Program-made: the position numbers and the translations under genes
Assembly: GCA_049301135.1 (NCBI GenBank)
Contig: JBAQKP010000063.1
Coordinates: 1-7,569, forward strand
Source: JAYXXU01 sp049301135
GTDB lineage: Bacteria > Pseudomonadota > Gammaproteobacteria > Pseudomonadales > Moraxellaceae
Reading direction: 5' to 3'
Length of the DNA stretch: 7,569 bases
Shown here: piece by piece, positions 1-5,362 of the stretch
How the letters are laid out: every line of letters starts with the position of its first letter
Position numbering within the stretch: position 1 is the stretch's first letter
Notes under the pieces: model-generated
What the model was told of the DNA's origin: nothing
Seen by the model: the letters and a program-made list of their open reading frames with translations, nothing else
Databases searched by the model: none

Positions 1-118
1 GCCGACCAACCGCATCCTGACGGACAACGGATTCCAAAGCGCTTTTAAACCGCAACGGCTAAAACTTGCTACACTCTTTGCCACAACCTGCTTGCCACAC
101 GCTAAACGGTGCTTTTAG
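1..118 (+). pseudogene. Possible transposase/integrase-core remnant (partial, left edge)
   Basis: The frame beginning at base 2 reads PTNRILTDNGFQ and then 26 further residues to a TAG at 116-118. The string 'ILTDNG' resembles the second-Asp block of DDE integrase cores (rve, IS481/IS3-like transposases). After about 12 residues the reading becomes low in recognisable motifs, so the match may end or shift frame near base 40. No terminal inverted repeat and no final Glu block are visible, and everything upstream lies outside the window. It may equally be chance similarity in non-coding DNA upstream of the Uma2 gene. Only the short motif is seen; the transposase assignment is inference. Confidence 0.25.
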
Positions 119-135
119 CCTGCTGCCGCCGATAT

Positions 136-140
136 GAGGT
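136..140 (+). promoter_or_regulatory. Shine-Dalgarno GAGGT deciding the Uma2 gene start
   Basis: GAGGT lies 5 nt upstream of the ATG at 146. It overlaps the alternative in-frame ATG at 134, which has no purine-rich site in front of it. This favours 146 over 134 as the real start. Confidence 0.6.
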
Positions 141-145
141 CAACC

Positions 146-781
146 ATGCCGAATCTTGCTGAACAATACCAACTGTCGGAACAAGACTATCTGGCCGGTG
201 AGTCGGATAGCCCCATCAAACATGAGTATATTGATGGTGAGGTGTATGCGATGGCAGGCGCGAGTGCCAACCACAACCTGATCACCGGCAATATTCACGG
301 CGAACTGCGCACACACCTCAAAGGTAAGCCGTGTCGGCCATTTGCCTCGGATATGAAAGTAAAAATTGGCTCTCGCTATTTTTATCCGGATGTATTGGTC
401 GATTGTGGCGAGTATGCGGGCGATGATCAGTTTACCGAAACCCCGACATTGATTGTGGAAGTATTGTCCAAATCAACCCGACGCATGGACGAAACCACCA
501 AGCGCAGCAGTTATATGCAGATTGATAGCTTGCAAGAATATCTACTGATTGAACAAGATATTGTCGATGTCGAACTGGTACGCCGCAGCAATGGTTGGCG
601 CTCTGAGCATTTTTTTATGGGGGATCAGTTCACGCTGGAATCGGTCGGGCTGACCTTGAGCGTGGCGGAGATTTATGATCGAGTCAAAAACGCTGATGTG
701 ACCGATTGGCTGTTGCAGCAAGCGGCACTGGCCGAAGCGGAAGCCGCTGCAACTCACCCAGCGACAACCAATCAACCATAG
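146..781 (+). CDS. Uma2 family endonuclease-like protein (DUF820, PD-(D/E)XK fold)
   Basis: A 211-residue protein when started at the ATG preceded by GAGGT; an ATG four codons upstream (134) is the alternative. Visible Uma2 landmarks, numbered from the chosen Met: HEYIDGEVYAMAG near residues 26-38; NHNLITGNI near 43-50; YPDVLVDCG at 80-88, holding the PD dyad; IVEVLSKST at 103-111, whose Glu105 is the likely metal-binding acid; and the characteristic DETTKRSSYMQI and LQEYLLIEQD stretches up to about residue 138. The PD-(D/E)XK acids look intact and the length is normal for the family, so the gene appears functional. The last ~20 residues are Ala-rich and probably disordered. The biological role of Uma2 proteins is poorly known; nuclease activity is inferred from the fold. 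It stands alone on its strand, with its stop 11 bp from the stop of the convergent OsmC gene. I see no restriction or toxin partner. Confidence 0.9.
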   Translation: MPNLAEQYQLSEQDYLAGESDSPIKHEYIDGEVYAMAGASANHNLITGNIHGELRTHLKGKPCRPFASDMKVKIGSRYFYPDVLVDCGEYAGDDQFTETPTLIVEVLSKSTRRMDETTKRSSYMQIDSLQEYLLIEQDIVDVELVRRSNGWRSEHFFMGDQFTLESVGLTLSVAEIYDRVKNADVTDWLLQQAALAEAEAAATHPATTNQP

Positions 782-792
782 CAGACAAAAAT

Positions 793-1215
793 CTACACCG
801 CCTCAATGATCTCAAAATCATGGGTGATTTCAACACCACCATCACCGAGCATTTTGCTGGCGGAGCAATATTTTTCAGCCGATAAGTGAATGGCTTTATC
901 GACTTGGTTGGGTTTAACCGCGCGGCCAGTCACCACAAAATGTAGGTGAATCTTGGTAAACACCGCTGGAATCCCATCAAAGCGCTCGGCCTGCAACTCG
1001 CAGCGCACATCGGTAATGTCCTGACGGGCTTTTTTGAGGATGGTGACCAGATCAAACGCTGCACAACCACCCAGCCCCATCAAAATCAGCTCCATCGGCC
1101 GTGACCCGCGATTTTGGCCACCATATTCTGGCGAGCCATCCATGATCACCTCATGTCCGCTACTGGCGTTTGCTTGAAAAGCGACCCCTTCGAGCCATTT
1201 TACCTGTGCTTGCAT
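793..1215 (-). CDS. OsmC family protein (thiol-dependent peroxidase-like, YhfA-type)
   Basis: A 140-residue cytosolic protein with the OsmC fold. The two redox cysteines expected in the family are Cys51 in LMGLGGCAAFDLV and Cys117 in SAEKYCSASKML, and Glu42 (RPMELIL) fits the position of the conserved glutamate near the active site. Family members reduce organic hydroperoxides through these cysteines. The short N-terminus and the GGQNRGSRPMELIL stretch resemble the YhfA-like branch rather than Ohr, so the physiological substrate is uncertain. A GGAAG site sits 5 nt upstream of the ATG, supporting this start. The gene is divergent from crp with a 124-bp gap and convergent with the Uma2 gene with no hairpin terminator visible in the 11-bp gap. 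As I recall, an OsmC-like gene is also next to vfr in Pseudomonas, which supports vertical descent. Confidence 0.9.
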   Translation of the reverse strand: MQAQVKWLEGVAFQANASSGHEVIMDGSPEYGGQNRGSRPMELILMGLGGCAAFDLVTILKKARQDITDVRCELQAERFDGIPAVFTKIHLHFVVTGRAVKPNQVDKAIHLSAEKYCSASKMLGDGGVEITHDFEIIEAV

Positions 1216-1243
1216 TGCAACTTCCGTCTGAAAACTTTACATT
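1215..1243 (+). promoter_or_regulatory. Candidate sigma-70 promoter for crp
   Basis: TTGCAA (1215-1220) and TACATT (1238-1243) are separated by 17 bp; each matches the consensus hexamer at 4 of 6 positions. Transcription would begin near 1250, giving a leader of about 90 nt. The -35 box abuts the OsmC start codon on the other strand, so the two genes could interfere. This is a reading by eye. Confidence 0.35.
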
Positions 1244-1339
1244 AAAAAGACAGCCTACCTTAGCCAGACCGCTAGGGCAACAGACACGACTGTCACAGCG
1301 AAAGATGGAACGCGCTCGCTGCTGAATATACGCTCACCA

Positions 1340-2014
1340 ATGGATGCAACGCATATGTACCCGACTCGAAGTCTTAGCCGACAACTGCACTTGCCTGCCC
1401 ATGTTTCGCCGTCGATCAAAATCCTGCTCGATCACGCGCATGTGCGCTCTGTGCCTGCCCGTCACTCGGTGGTACATGCCGGTGACGCCTCGACCTCGCT
1501 GTTTTTTTTGCTCAAAGGCTCTGTGTCGATTGTGGTCGAAGAGTCGGAACAACGAGAAATCGTGGTGGCCTATCTGAACGCCGGTGATTTTTTTGGTGAA
1601 ATGGGCTTGTTTGAGGATCAGCCACACCGTACCGCATGGGTGAAAACCCGTACGCCGTGCGAAATCGCCGAGATCAGCTACGATAAGTTTCATGAAATTT
1701 CCAGAGTTTATCCAGATCTGACCTTTGCCGTATTTGCACAGATGTCATTACGCCTTAAAAAAACCACCCGCAAAGTCACTGATTTAGCATTCTTGGATGT
1801 GACTGGACGGATTGCGCGCTGCCTACTCGATCTGTCGGCACAACCAGATACGCTCAAGCTGATCGACGGCAAGCAAATTCGTATCACACGGCAAGAGATT
1901 GGCCGCTTGGTCGGCTGTTCACGCGAGATGGTGGGACGCGTACTAAAATCGCTGGAGGAGCAGAATATGATTCGCTGCGATGGCAAGGCGATTTTGATTT
2001 ATGAAAAGGTCTAG
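1340..2014 (+). CDS. crp: cAMP receptor protein, Crp/Vfr-type global transcription regulator
   Basis: A 224-residue CRP/FNR-family activator with an N-terminal cyclic-nucleotide domain (about 25-135), a dimerisation helix (about 125-150) and a C-terminal winged helix (about 155-224). Aligned by eye with E. coli CRP, the cAMP contacts are Gly86-Glu87 in FFGEMGLF, Arg97-Thr98 in HRTAW, and Thr142-Thr143 in KKTTRKV. The recognition helix GCSREMVGRVLK keeps Arg195, Glu196 and Arg200, the residues that read the TGTGA half-site. No FNR-type N-terminal cysteine cluster is present, so it is not an oxygen sensor. The segments KTTRKVTDLAFLDVTGR and REMVGRVLKSLEEQ look most like Pseudomonas Vfr, so vfr is an equally suitable name. 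The start is uncertain: no good Shine-Dalgarno precedes 1340, and the in-frame ATG at 1355 would remove five residues, closer to the usual ~210-215 length. Runs of eight (1502-1509) and seven (1588-1594) T lie inside the gene. Confidence 0.95.
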   Translation: MDATHMYPTRSLSRQLHLPAHVSPSIKILLDHAHVRSVPARHSVVHAGDASTSLFFLLKGSVSIVVEESEQREIVVAYLNAGDFFGEMGLFEDQPHRTAWVKTRTPCEIAEISYDKFHEISRVYPDLTFAVFAQMSLRLKKTTRKVTDLAFLDVTGRIARCLLDLSAQPDTLKLIDGKQIRITRQEIGRLVGCSREMVGRVLKSLEEQNMIRCDGKAILIYEKV

Positions 2015-2040
2015 GTGTGCTGTCAATATCTTGTTGAAAC

Positions 2041-2100
2041 CGGTGGTAACTCCCTCTCCTTTTTAAGAAGAGGGCTGAGGTTGCCAGATCAACACCACCG
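2041..2100. repeat. Nested inverted repeat between convergent crp and fxsA; possible terminator or REP-like element
   Basis: The outer arms CGGTGGT (2041-2047) and ACCACCG (2094-2100) are perfect reverse complements. Inside them, CCCTCT (2052-2057) pairs with AGAGGG (2069-2074), and after one C/A mismatch CTT pairs with AAG around a TTT loop. A smaller GTTG/CAAC pair lies at 2080-2083 and 2090-2093. There is no T-run after the stem on either strand, so a classical intrinsic terminator is not certain. The CCCTCTCC...GAGGGCTGAGG wording resembles a dispersed repeat found between genes in many proteobacteria, here degraded. It fills nearly the whole 93-bp gap. Confidence 0.5.
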
Positions 2101-2107
2101 ATTGGTA

Positions 2108-2713
2108 TCAGTCATCATTCGCTGATTCGATTTTTTTGAGGTCAGGCTTCACTTGGCGTGCTTCGCCTTCGATGATGGTTGGACGGCCGCCTTGAGGGTT
2201 GGATGCACCACCAGACATGCCGCCCATCCCACCTGCGCCCATTTGCCGCATGAGCTCTTCCATCATCTTCGGATCAAAACCGCCCGCTGCACCGCCACCC
2301 ATTGCGCCGCCGCCCATCTGATTCATCATTTGGTTCATCATGGCCTGTTGGCGTTGCTGCATCACTTTCATGACGGCAGCTTGCACTCGTGTACGCACCG
2401 CTGGAATCAAAATCAAACCCGCCAACAGATCGGTAAACAGACCCGGGATCAACAACAAAAACCCCACGATGACCTTGGGCAGTGCATCGGTGATTTGTGG
2501 GGCAGCAGCAGGATCAATCGCGCCACCCGCTTGCATCTGATGCATTTGTGGCATCACGCTGGCCATGCTGCTGCGGATCATATTTAAGCCGATAAAAATC
2601 GCGGCAATCGTCCACAAAAAAATCCACCATCCGCTGATGAATTGTGCCACACCAAACCACAGCAGAATCTCAGCGACAAACAATGCCAGCCCGAGCAAGA
2701 CAATACCTTTCAT
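2108..2713 (-). CDS. fxsA: FxsA family inner-membrane protein with Met/Gly-rich C-terminal tail
   Basis: A 201-residue membrane protein of the FxsA family; E. coli FxsA is known for relieving phage T7 exclusion by the F plasmid, and its normal role is unclear. Hydrophobic segments are at about 3-24, 27-46 and 80-105. The family signature is clear: Glu15 in the first helix, G42 followed by the polar NMIRSS stretch, and GFLLLIPGLFTDLLAGLILIPAVRTRV at 84-110. RPTIIEGE (177-184) matches the conserved acidic motif near the end of many members. Between them, residues ~115-176 form a low-complexity region with 14 Met in 115-166 plus many Gly, making the protein longer than the ~160 residues of E. 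coli FxsA. AAGGG lies 6 nt before the ATG, supporting this start. It is convergent with crp and divergent from ruvC; the usual groEL-side neighbours of fxsA are not in the window. Confidence 0.9.
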   Translation of the reverse strand: MKGIVLLGLALFVAEILLWFGVAQFISGWWIFLWTIAAIFIGLNMIRSSMASVMPQMHQMQAGGAIDPAAAPQITDALPKVIVGFLLLIPGLFTDLLAGLILIPAVRTRVQAAVMKVMQQRQQAMMNQMMNQMGGGAMGGGAAGGFDPKMMEELMRQMGAGGMGGMSGGASNPQGGRPTIIEGEARQVKPDLKKIESANDD

Positions 2714-2745
2714 GATGCGCCCTTAGTCATCTCAACCGAAGATTT

Positions 2746-2807
2746 GCAACAGTATAACAGTCTGTTGCGTCCTGTTGTCTGTTGCACACTGTTTGCGATT
2801 TCAACAG
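2746..2807. repeat. Cluster of five CTGTTG/CAACAG copies, with fxsA -10-like box inside
   Basis: GCAACAG (2746-2752) and CTGTTGC (2762-2768) form a perfect 7-bp inverted repeat with a 9-nt spacer. GTCTGTTGC occurs twice as a direct repeat (2760-2768 and 2777-2785, period 17), with a further CTGTTG at 2772-2777 and CAACAG at 2802-2807. On the minus strand TATACT (2756-2751, 5 of 6 matches to the -10 consensus) lies in the inverted repeat, about 35 bp from the fxsA start, but no good -35 box accompanies it. The pattern suits a repressor or activator site for fxsA; no regulator is known to me for this sequence. Confidence 0.45.
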
Positions 2808-2836
2808 AAAGCACGTCAGACCTCATGCTTGCTGCA

Positions 2837-2865
2837 TTGCCCGATCAATACTGTGTCACTATATA
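2837..2865 (+). promoter_or_regulatory. Candidate sigma-70 promoter for ruvC
   Basis: TTGCCC (2837-2842) and TATATA (2860-2865) are spaced by 17 bp, each matching the consensus at 4 of 6 positions. Transcription would start near 2872, giving a leader of about 27 nt before ruvC. Confidence 0.45.
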
Positions 2866-2886
2866 GGGGCATTGTTTAAAATTGAT

Positions 2887-2890
2887 AGGA
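2887..2890 (+). promoter_or_regulatory. Shine-Dalgarno AGGA deciding the ruvC start
   Basis: AGGA ends 8 nt before the ATG at 2899. The next in-frame ATG (2905) would be 14 nt away, and the open frame upstream back to 2782 codes for residues unlike RuvC, so 2899 is preferred. Confidence 0.6.
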
Positions 2891-2898
2891 TCACCTTG

Positions 2899-3456
2899 AT
2901 GAGCATGATCATCGGCATCGACCCTGGTTCACGGATGACCGGCTACGGGATTATTGTGTGTGAAGGCAATAAACTGTCATTTGTCGATGCTGGCACGATC
3001 CGTACCGAAACCCCCGAAATCCCCGAGCGGATGAAGCGGATTTTTGATGGTTTGACGCGGATTATTCAGTTTCACAAGCCGACTGAAGGCGCGGTTGAGC
3101 AAGTGTTTATGGCGGTCAATCCTGATTCTGCACTGAAGCTTGGCCAAGCACGCGGTGCAGCGATTACCGCCTTGGTCAATCAAAACCTCTCAGTCGGCGA
3201 ATATACTGCTCGCCAAATCAAACAATCGGTGGTCGGGCATGGCGCCGCTGATAAAGAACAAGTACAGATGATGGTGACGCGTCTGCTTGGCCTGACGATC
3301 ACGCCGCAAGCAGATGCCGCTGACGCGTTGGCCTGTGCGATCTGTCACGCGCATGCCTCGACCAGCATGAATAAGCTATTGCTGGCAGCGGGTGCAGGAC
3401 GGGGACGCGCCAGTATGTCGCGCGGGCGTGGCCGTTGGCGCTTACCGGCAGAATAG
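2899..3456 (+). CDS. ruvC: Crossover junction endodeoxyribonuclease RuvC (Holliday junction resolvase)
   Basis: A 185-residue RuvC that, as a dimer with RuvAB, cuts Holliday junctions symmetrically during homologous recombination and repair. The four catalytic acids are visible: Asp8 in IIGIDPGSRMTGYGI, Glu67 in AVEQVF, and Asp139 and Asp142 in PQADAADALA. The conserved YTARQIKQSVVGHGAADKEQVQMMV block (102-126) supplies the DNA-contact surface. The start is set by AGGA and by the match of MSMIIGIDPGS to the family N-terminus. It exceeds E. coli RuvC (173 residues) mainly by an Arg/Gly-rich tail after residue 165 (GAGRGRASMSRGRGRWRLPAE). ruvA and ruvB are not adjacent; the gene is monocistronic here, with its stop only 2 bp from the convergent stop of the small membrane protein gene, so the transcripts probably overlap. 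Confidence 0.97.
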   Translation: MSMIIGIDPGSRMTGYGIIVCEGNKLSFVDAGTIRTETPEIPERMKRIFDGLTRIIQFHKPTEGAVEQVFMAVNPDSALKLGQARGAAITALVNQNLSVGEYTARQIKQSVVGHGAADKEQVQMMVTRLLGLTITPQADAADALACAICHAHASTSMNKLLLAAGAGRGRASMSRGRGRWRLPAE

Positions 3457-3458
3457 CG

Positions 3459-3740
3459 CTAATCTAGCCCGTGCCGAATCGCCGTGCCCAACCAACGCAA
3501 CGGCCATAGAATCAACTCAGCCGGAAACTCAATCAATAGCTCTAGCCATTCCAGCGAACTGTGGTCTTTGCTGCGCCTATCCGGTTCTCTCTGACTCGGC
3601 CAAACCCAAGCCGCTAACAAAAATCCACCGACCGCAATCACGACATACAACCAGCTAAAGCCATTTAAAAACAGGCCAACCAGAGCCAAAATTGCAGCGA
3701 TAAATAATGCAATCGACAGAAATATCCGTAAAACGGTCAT
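3459..3740 (-). CDS. Small two-helix membrane protein of unknown function, coupled to nnr
   Basis: A 93-residue protein I do not recognise. Residues 4-25 (LRIFLSIALFIAAILALVGLFL) and 28-47 (FSWLYVVIAVGGFLLAAWVW) are strong membrane segments joined by a very short turn, making a tight hairpin. A charged stretch follows (REPDRRSKDH, 51-60), then an amphipathic, Trp/Leu-rich C-terminal segment (LEWLELLIEFPAELILWPLRWLG, 63-85) that may lie on the membrane. No cysteine, metal site or enzyme motif is visible. Its ATG overlaps the nnr TGA as ATGA (3737-3740), so the two are very probably cotranscribed and translationally coupled. The frame stays open upstream inside nnr to 3818, but the overlap and the hydrophobic start make the ATG at 3740 the natural choice. 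The coupling does not by itself prove a role in cofactor repair. Confidence 0.75.
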   Translation of the reverse strand: MTVLRIFLSIALFIAAILALVGLFLNGFSWLYVVIAVGGFLLAAWVWPSQREPDRRSKDHSSLEWLELLIEFPAELILWPLRWLGTAIRHGLD

Positions 3741-5263
3741 ATTAGGTTCACCACCTCGCGAATTTTTTCCACCACATCCAGTGCCGTCATGCCACGCTGA
3801 CCTTGCCCATATTGACATTGCGCCGCCACATCACCTGCTGCCGCATGCAAGCACACCGCATCACTTAGCGGCAAATCCGACCACTGCGCTAGCAAACCCG
3901 CCGTCAATCCCGCCAACACATCGCCCATCCCACCGACTGCCATGCCTGCATTGCCCAGCCCACAGACTGACAAGCCGCACTGATCCAGCACCAGCGACCC
4001 TGCGCCTTTTAGCAACCACTGCCCACCATAACGCGCCTGTAATTGCCGAATCGCCGCATAACGATCTGCTTCAATCTCTGCCACCGAGCACCCCAACAAA
4101 CGCGCCGCCTCACCCGTATGTGGCGTGCAATGCCAGTGTGCCGTCTGACCCGTAATGTGCGCAGGATCGGTATCAGCTAAATGATACAGCGCGTCCGCAT
4201 CGACCACGACGGCCGCCACTTGTGTCGCATCCAGCAAGGTCGGCAGCAGCCTGTGCCAAATCTGCCGCCCCCAAGCATCACGACCAAGCCCCATGCCAAT
4301 CGCCAGACTATTCACTTGTGGCAAACGCTCGGCCAGCACGGTTGTTAATTCGGCCAAATCACCACCGACCCCCAGACTCATCAGGTTCGGACTACGCGCC
4401 AAAATCGCCACTTGATAGTCACGATGGGTCAGTAATGTGATTTTACCCGCACCCGCTCGCACCGCTGCTTCTGCTGCCATCAATGCCGCGCCGCCCATGC
4501 CTAGCGCACCGCCGATTAGCAACACATGCCCATGCGTGCCTTTATGACTGTTCACCGCTCGTGCCGGTAAACGCGGAATCGCGGTGACATGCCTCGCCAT
4601 CGGTTGCAACGTGGTTAGATTTGGGATTAACGATAAAATCTGCAACTCACCGACATAATTTTTGGCTTGTCCTGTGATCAGACCAGATTTAAGCGCAATC
4701 AAGCATAAGGTTAAATCAGCCTGCACCGCACAGCCGTCCCAGACCACTCCCGTATCGGCCTGCACCCCGCTCGGCACATCGAGTGCAATCACCGTTGCGC
4801 CAGCTACTTTGGCCTGATTGATTGCTGCAATCGCCGCCGCCATCTGACCGTCTGGCGCACGACTCAGCCCAATCCCGAATAGCGCATCCAGCATTAACCC
4901 CGCCGAAACTGGCAGTGTGTTTTGCTCAAATGGTTGGATCAACACCCCCGCCGCCATTGCTGCTTGTTTGGCCTGCTGCGCATCTGGCGTATTCGGGGCT
5001 GCGACTTCACACACCGTCACCGCCCAGCCCGCCTGCTGCATATACGCCGCCACCTGCCAGCCATCGCCGCCGTTATTGCCCGCACCGACCCAGACCGTAA
5101 GCGGCTGCATCGGGTAACGCTGCTGGATCTGTTGCGCAACCGCCCACGCGGCCTGCTGCATCAGCCCATACGACGAACTGTGCTGACCGAACCAAACTTT
5201 TTCCCAATCACGTACCTGCTGACTGGTATACACTGCGTTTTGTGTCGGTATGCGCTGCATCAT
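3737..5263 (-). CDS. nnr: Bifunctional NAD(P)H-hydrate repair enzyme Nnr (epimerase + ADP-dependent dehydratase)
   Basis: A 508-residue cytosolic enzyme that repairs hydrated NADH/NADPH. The N-terminal YjeF_N domain (about 10-220) interconverts the R and S hydrates: VGAGNNGGDGW (59-69) is its nucleotide loop, Asp126 lies in LDALFGIG, and LDVPSG is at 161-166. The C-terminal ribokinase-like domain (about 230-505) dehydrates the S form with ADP: SHKGTHGHVLLIGG (239-252), GMGLGRD (323-329), VVDADAL (353-359), TPHTGEAARLLG (380-391), and GNAGMAVGGMGDVLAG (437-452) with the probable catalytic Asp448. In the last motif Ala and Val replace residues that are commonly Pro and Ala/Ser/Thr, and THTGE replaces the usual HPGE; the key acids and glycines remain. 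AAGG sits 5 nt before the first of two adjacent ATGs. It heads a two-gene operon with the small membrane protein and is divergent from queG, as in E. coli; tsaE, which follows it there, is absent here. Confidence 0.96.
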   Translation of the reverse strand: MMQRIPTQNAVYTSQQVRDWEKVWFGQHSSSYGLMQQAAWAVAQQIQQRYPMQPLTVWVGAGNNGGDGWQVAAYMQQAGWAVTVCEVAAPNTPDAQQAKQAAMAAGVLIQPFEQNTLPVSAGLMLDALFGIGLSRAPDGQMAAAIAAINQAKVAGATVIALDVPSGVQADTGVVWDGCAVQADLTLCLIALKSGLITGQAKNYVGELQILSLIPNLTTLQPMARHVTAIPRLPARAVNSHKGTHGHVLLIGGALGMGGAALMAAEAAVRAGAGKITLLTHRDYQVAILARSPNLMSLGVGGDLAELTTVLAERLPQVNSLAIGMGLGRDAWGRQIWHRLLPTLLDATQVAAVVVDADALYHLADTDPAHITGQTAHWHCTPHTGEAARLLGCSVAEIEADRYAAIRQLQARYGGQWLLKGAGSLVLDQCGLSVCGLGNAGMAVGGMGDVLAGLTAGLLAQWSDLPLSDAVCLHAAAGDVAAQCQYGQGQRGMTALDVVEKIREVVNLI

Positions 5264-5294
5264 CGCGGCCTTGTTGTGTTAAACGGTTGCTTTG

Positions 5295-5323
5295 GTTATA
5301 GCAAAGCGGCCAGCATTTCCCAA
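5295..5323 (-). promoter_or_regulatory. Candidate sigma-70 promoter for the nnr operon
   Basis: On the minus strand TTGGGA (5323-5318, 4 of 6) and TATAAC (5300-5295, 5 of 6) are exactly 17 bp apart. The start would be near 5288, leaving a leader of about 25 nt before nnr. The -10 box sits in the loop of a weak GCTTTG/CAAAGC inverted repeat (5289-5294, 5302-5307). Confidence 0.5.
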
Positions 5324-5362
5324 GATTTATCCCTTCACCCTGCCCCGTTGTCCTGCTAAAAC

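Noticed and set aside
101..119. GCTAAA/TTTAGC hairpin before the Uma2 gene as a terminator
   Set aside because: Only a 6-bp AT-rich stem with a 7-nt loop and no following T-run.
1227..1297. CRP binding site (TGTGA-N6-TCACA) upstream of crp
   Set aside because: TCTGA...TTACA at 1227-1241 has a 5-bp spacer, and the TCACA at 1293-1297 has no matching left half.
2153..2587. Long His-rich open frame on the plus strand inside fxsA
   Set aside because: It is the antisense image of the Met/Gly-rich FxsA codons (CAT opposite ATG); there is no ribosome site and fxsA is clearly the gene.
2782..2898. N-terminal extension of ruvC to the ATG at 2782
   Set aside because: The 39 extra residues do not resemble RuvC, they run through the candidate promoter, and AGGA fits the start at 2899.
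3741..3818. Longer form of the small membrane protein starting at 3818
   Set aside because: The added 26 residues lie inside nnr and are not hydrophobic; the ATGA overlap start is better supported.
3781..5359. Several plus-strand open frames across nnr
   Set aside because: They are Pro/His/Ala-rich shadows of a GC-biased minus-strand gene with complete Nnr motifs; none has recognisable domains.
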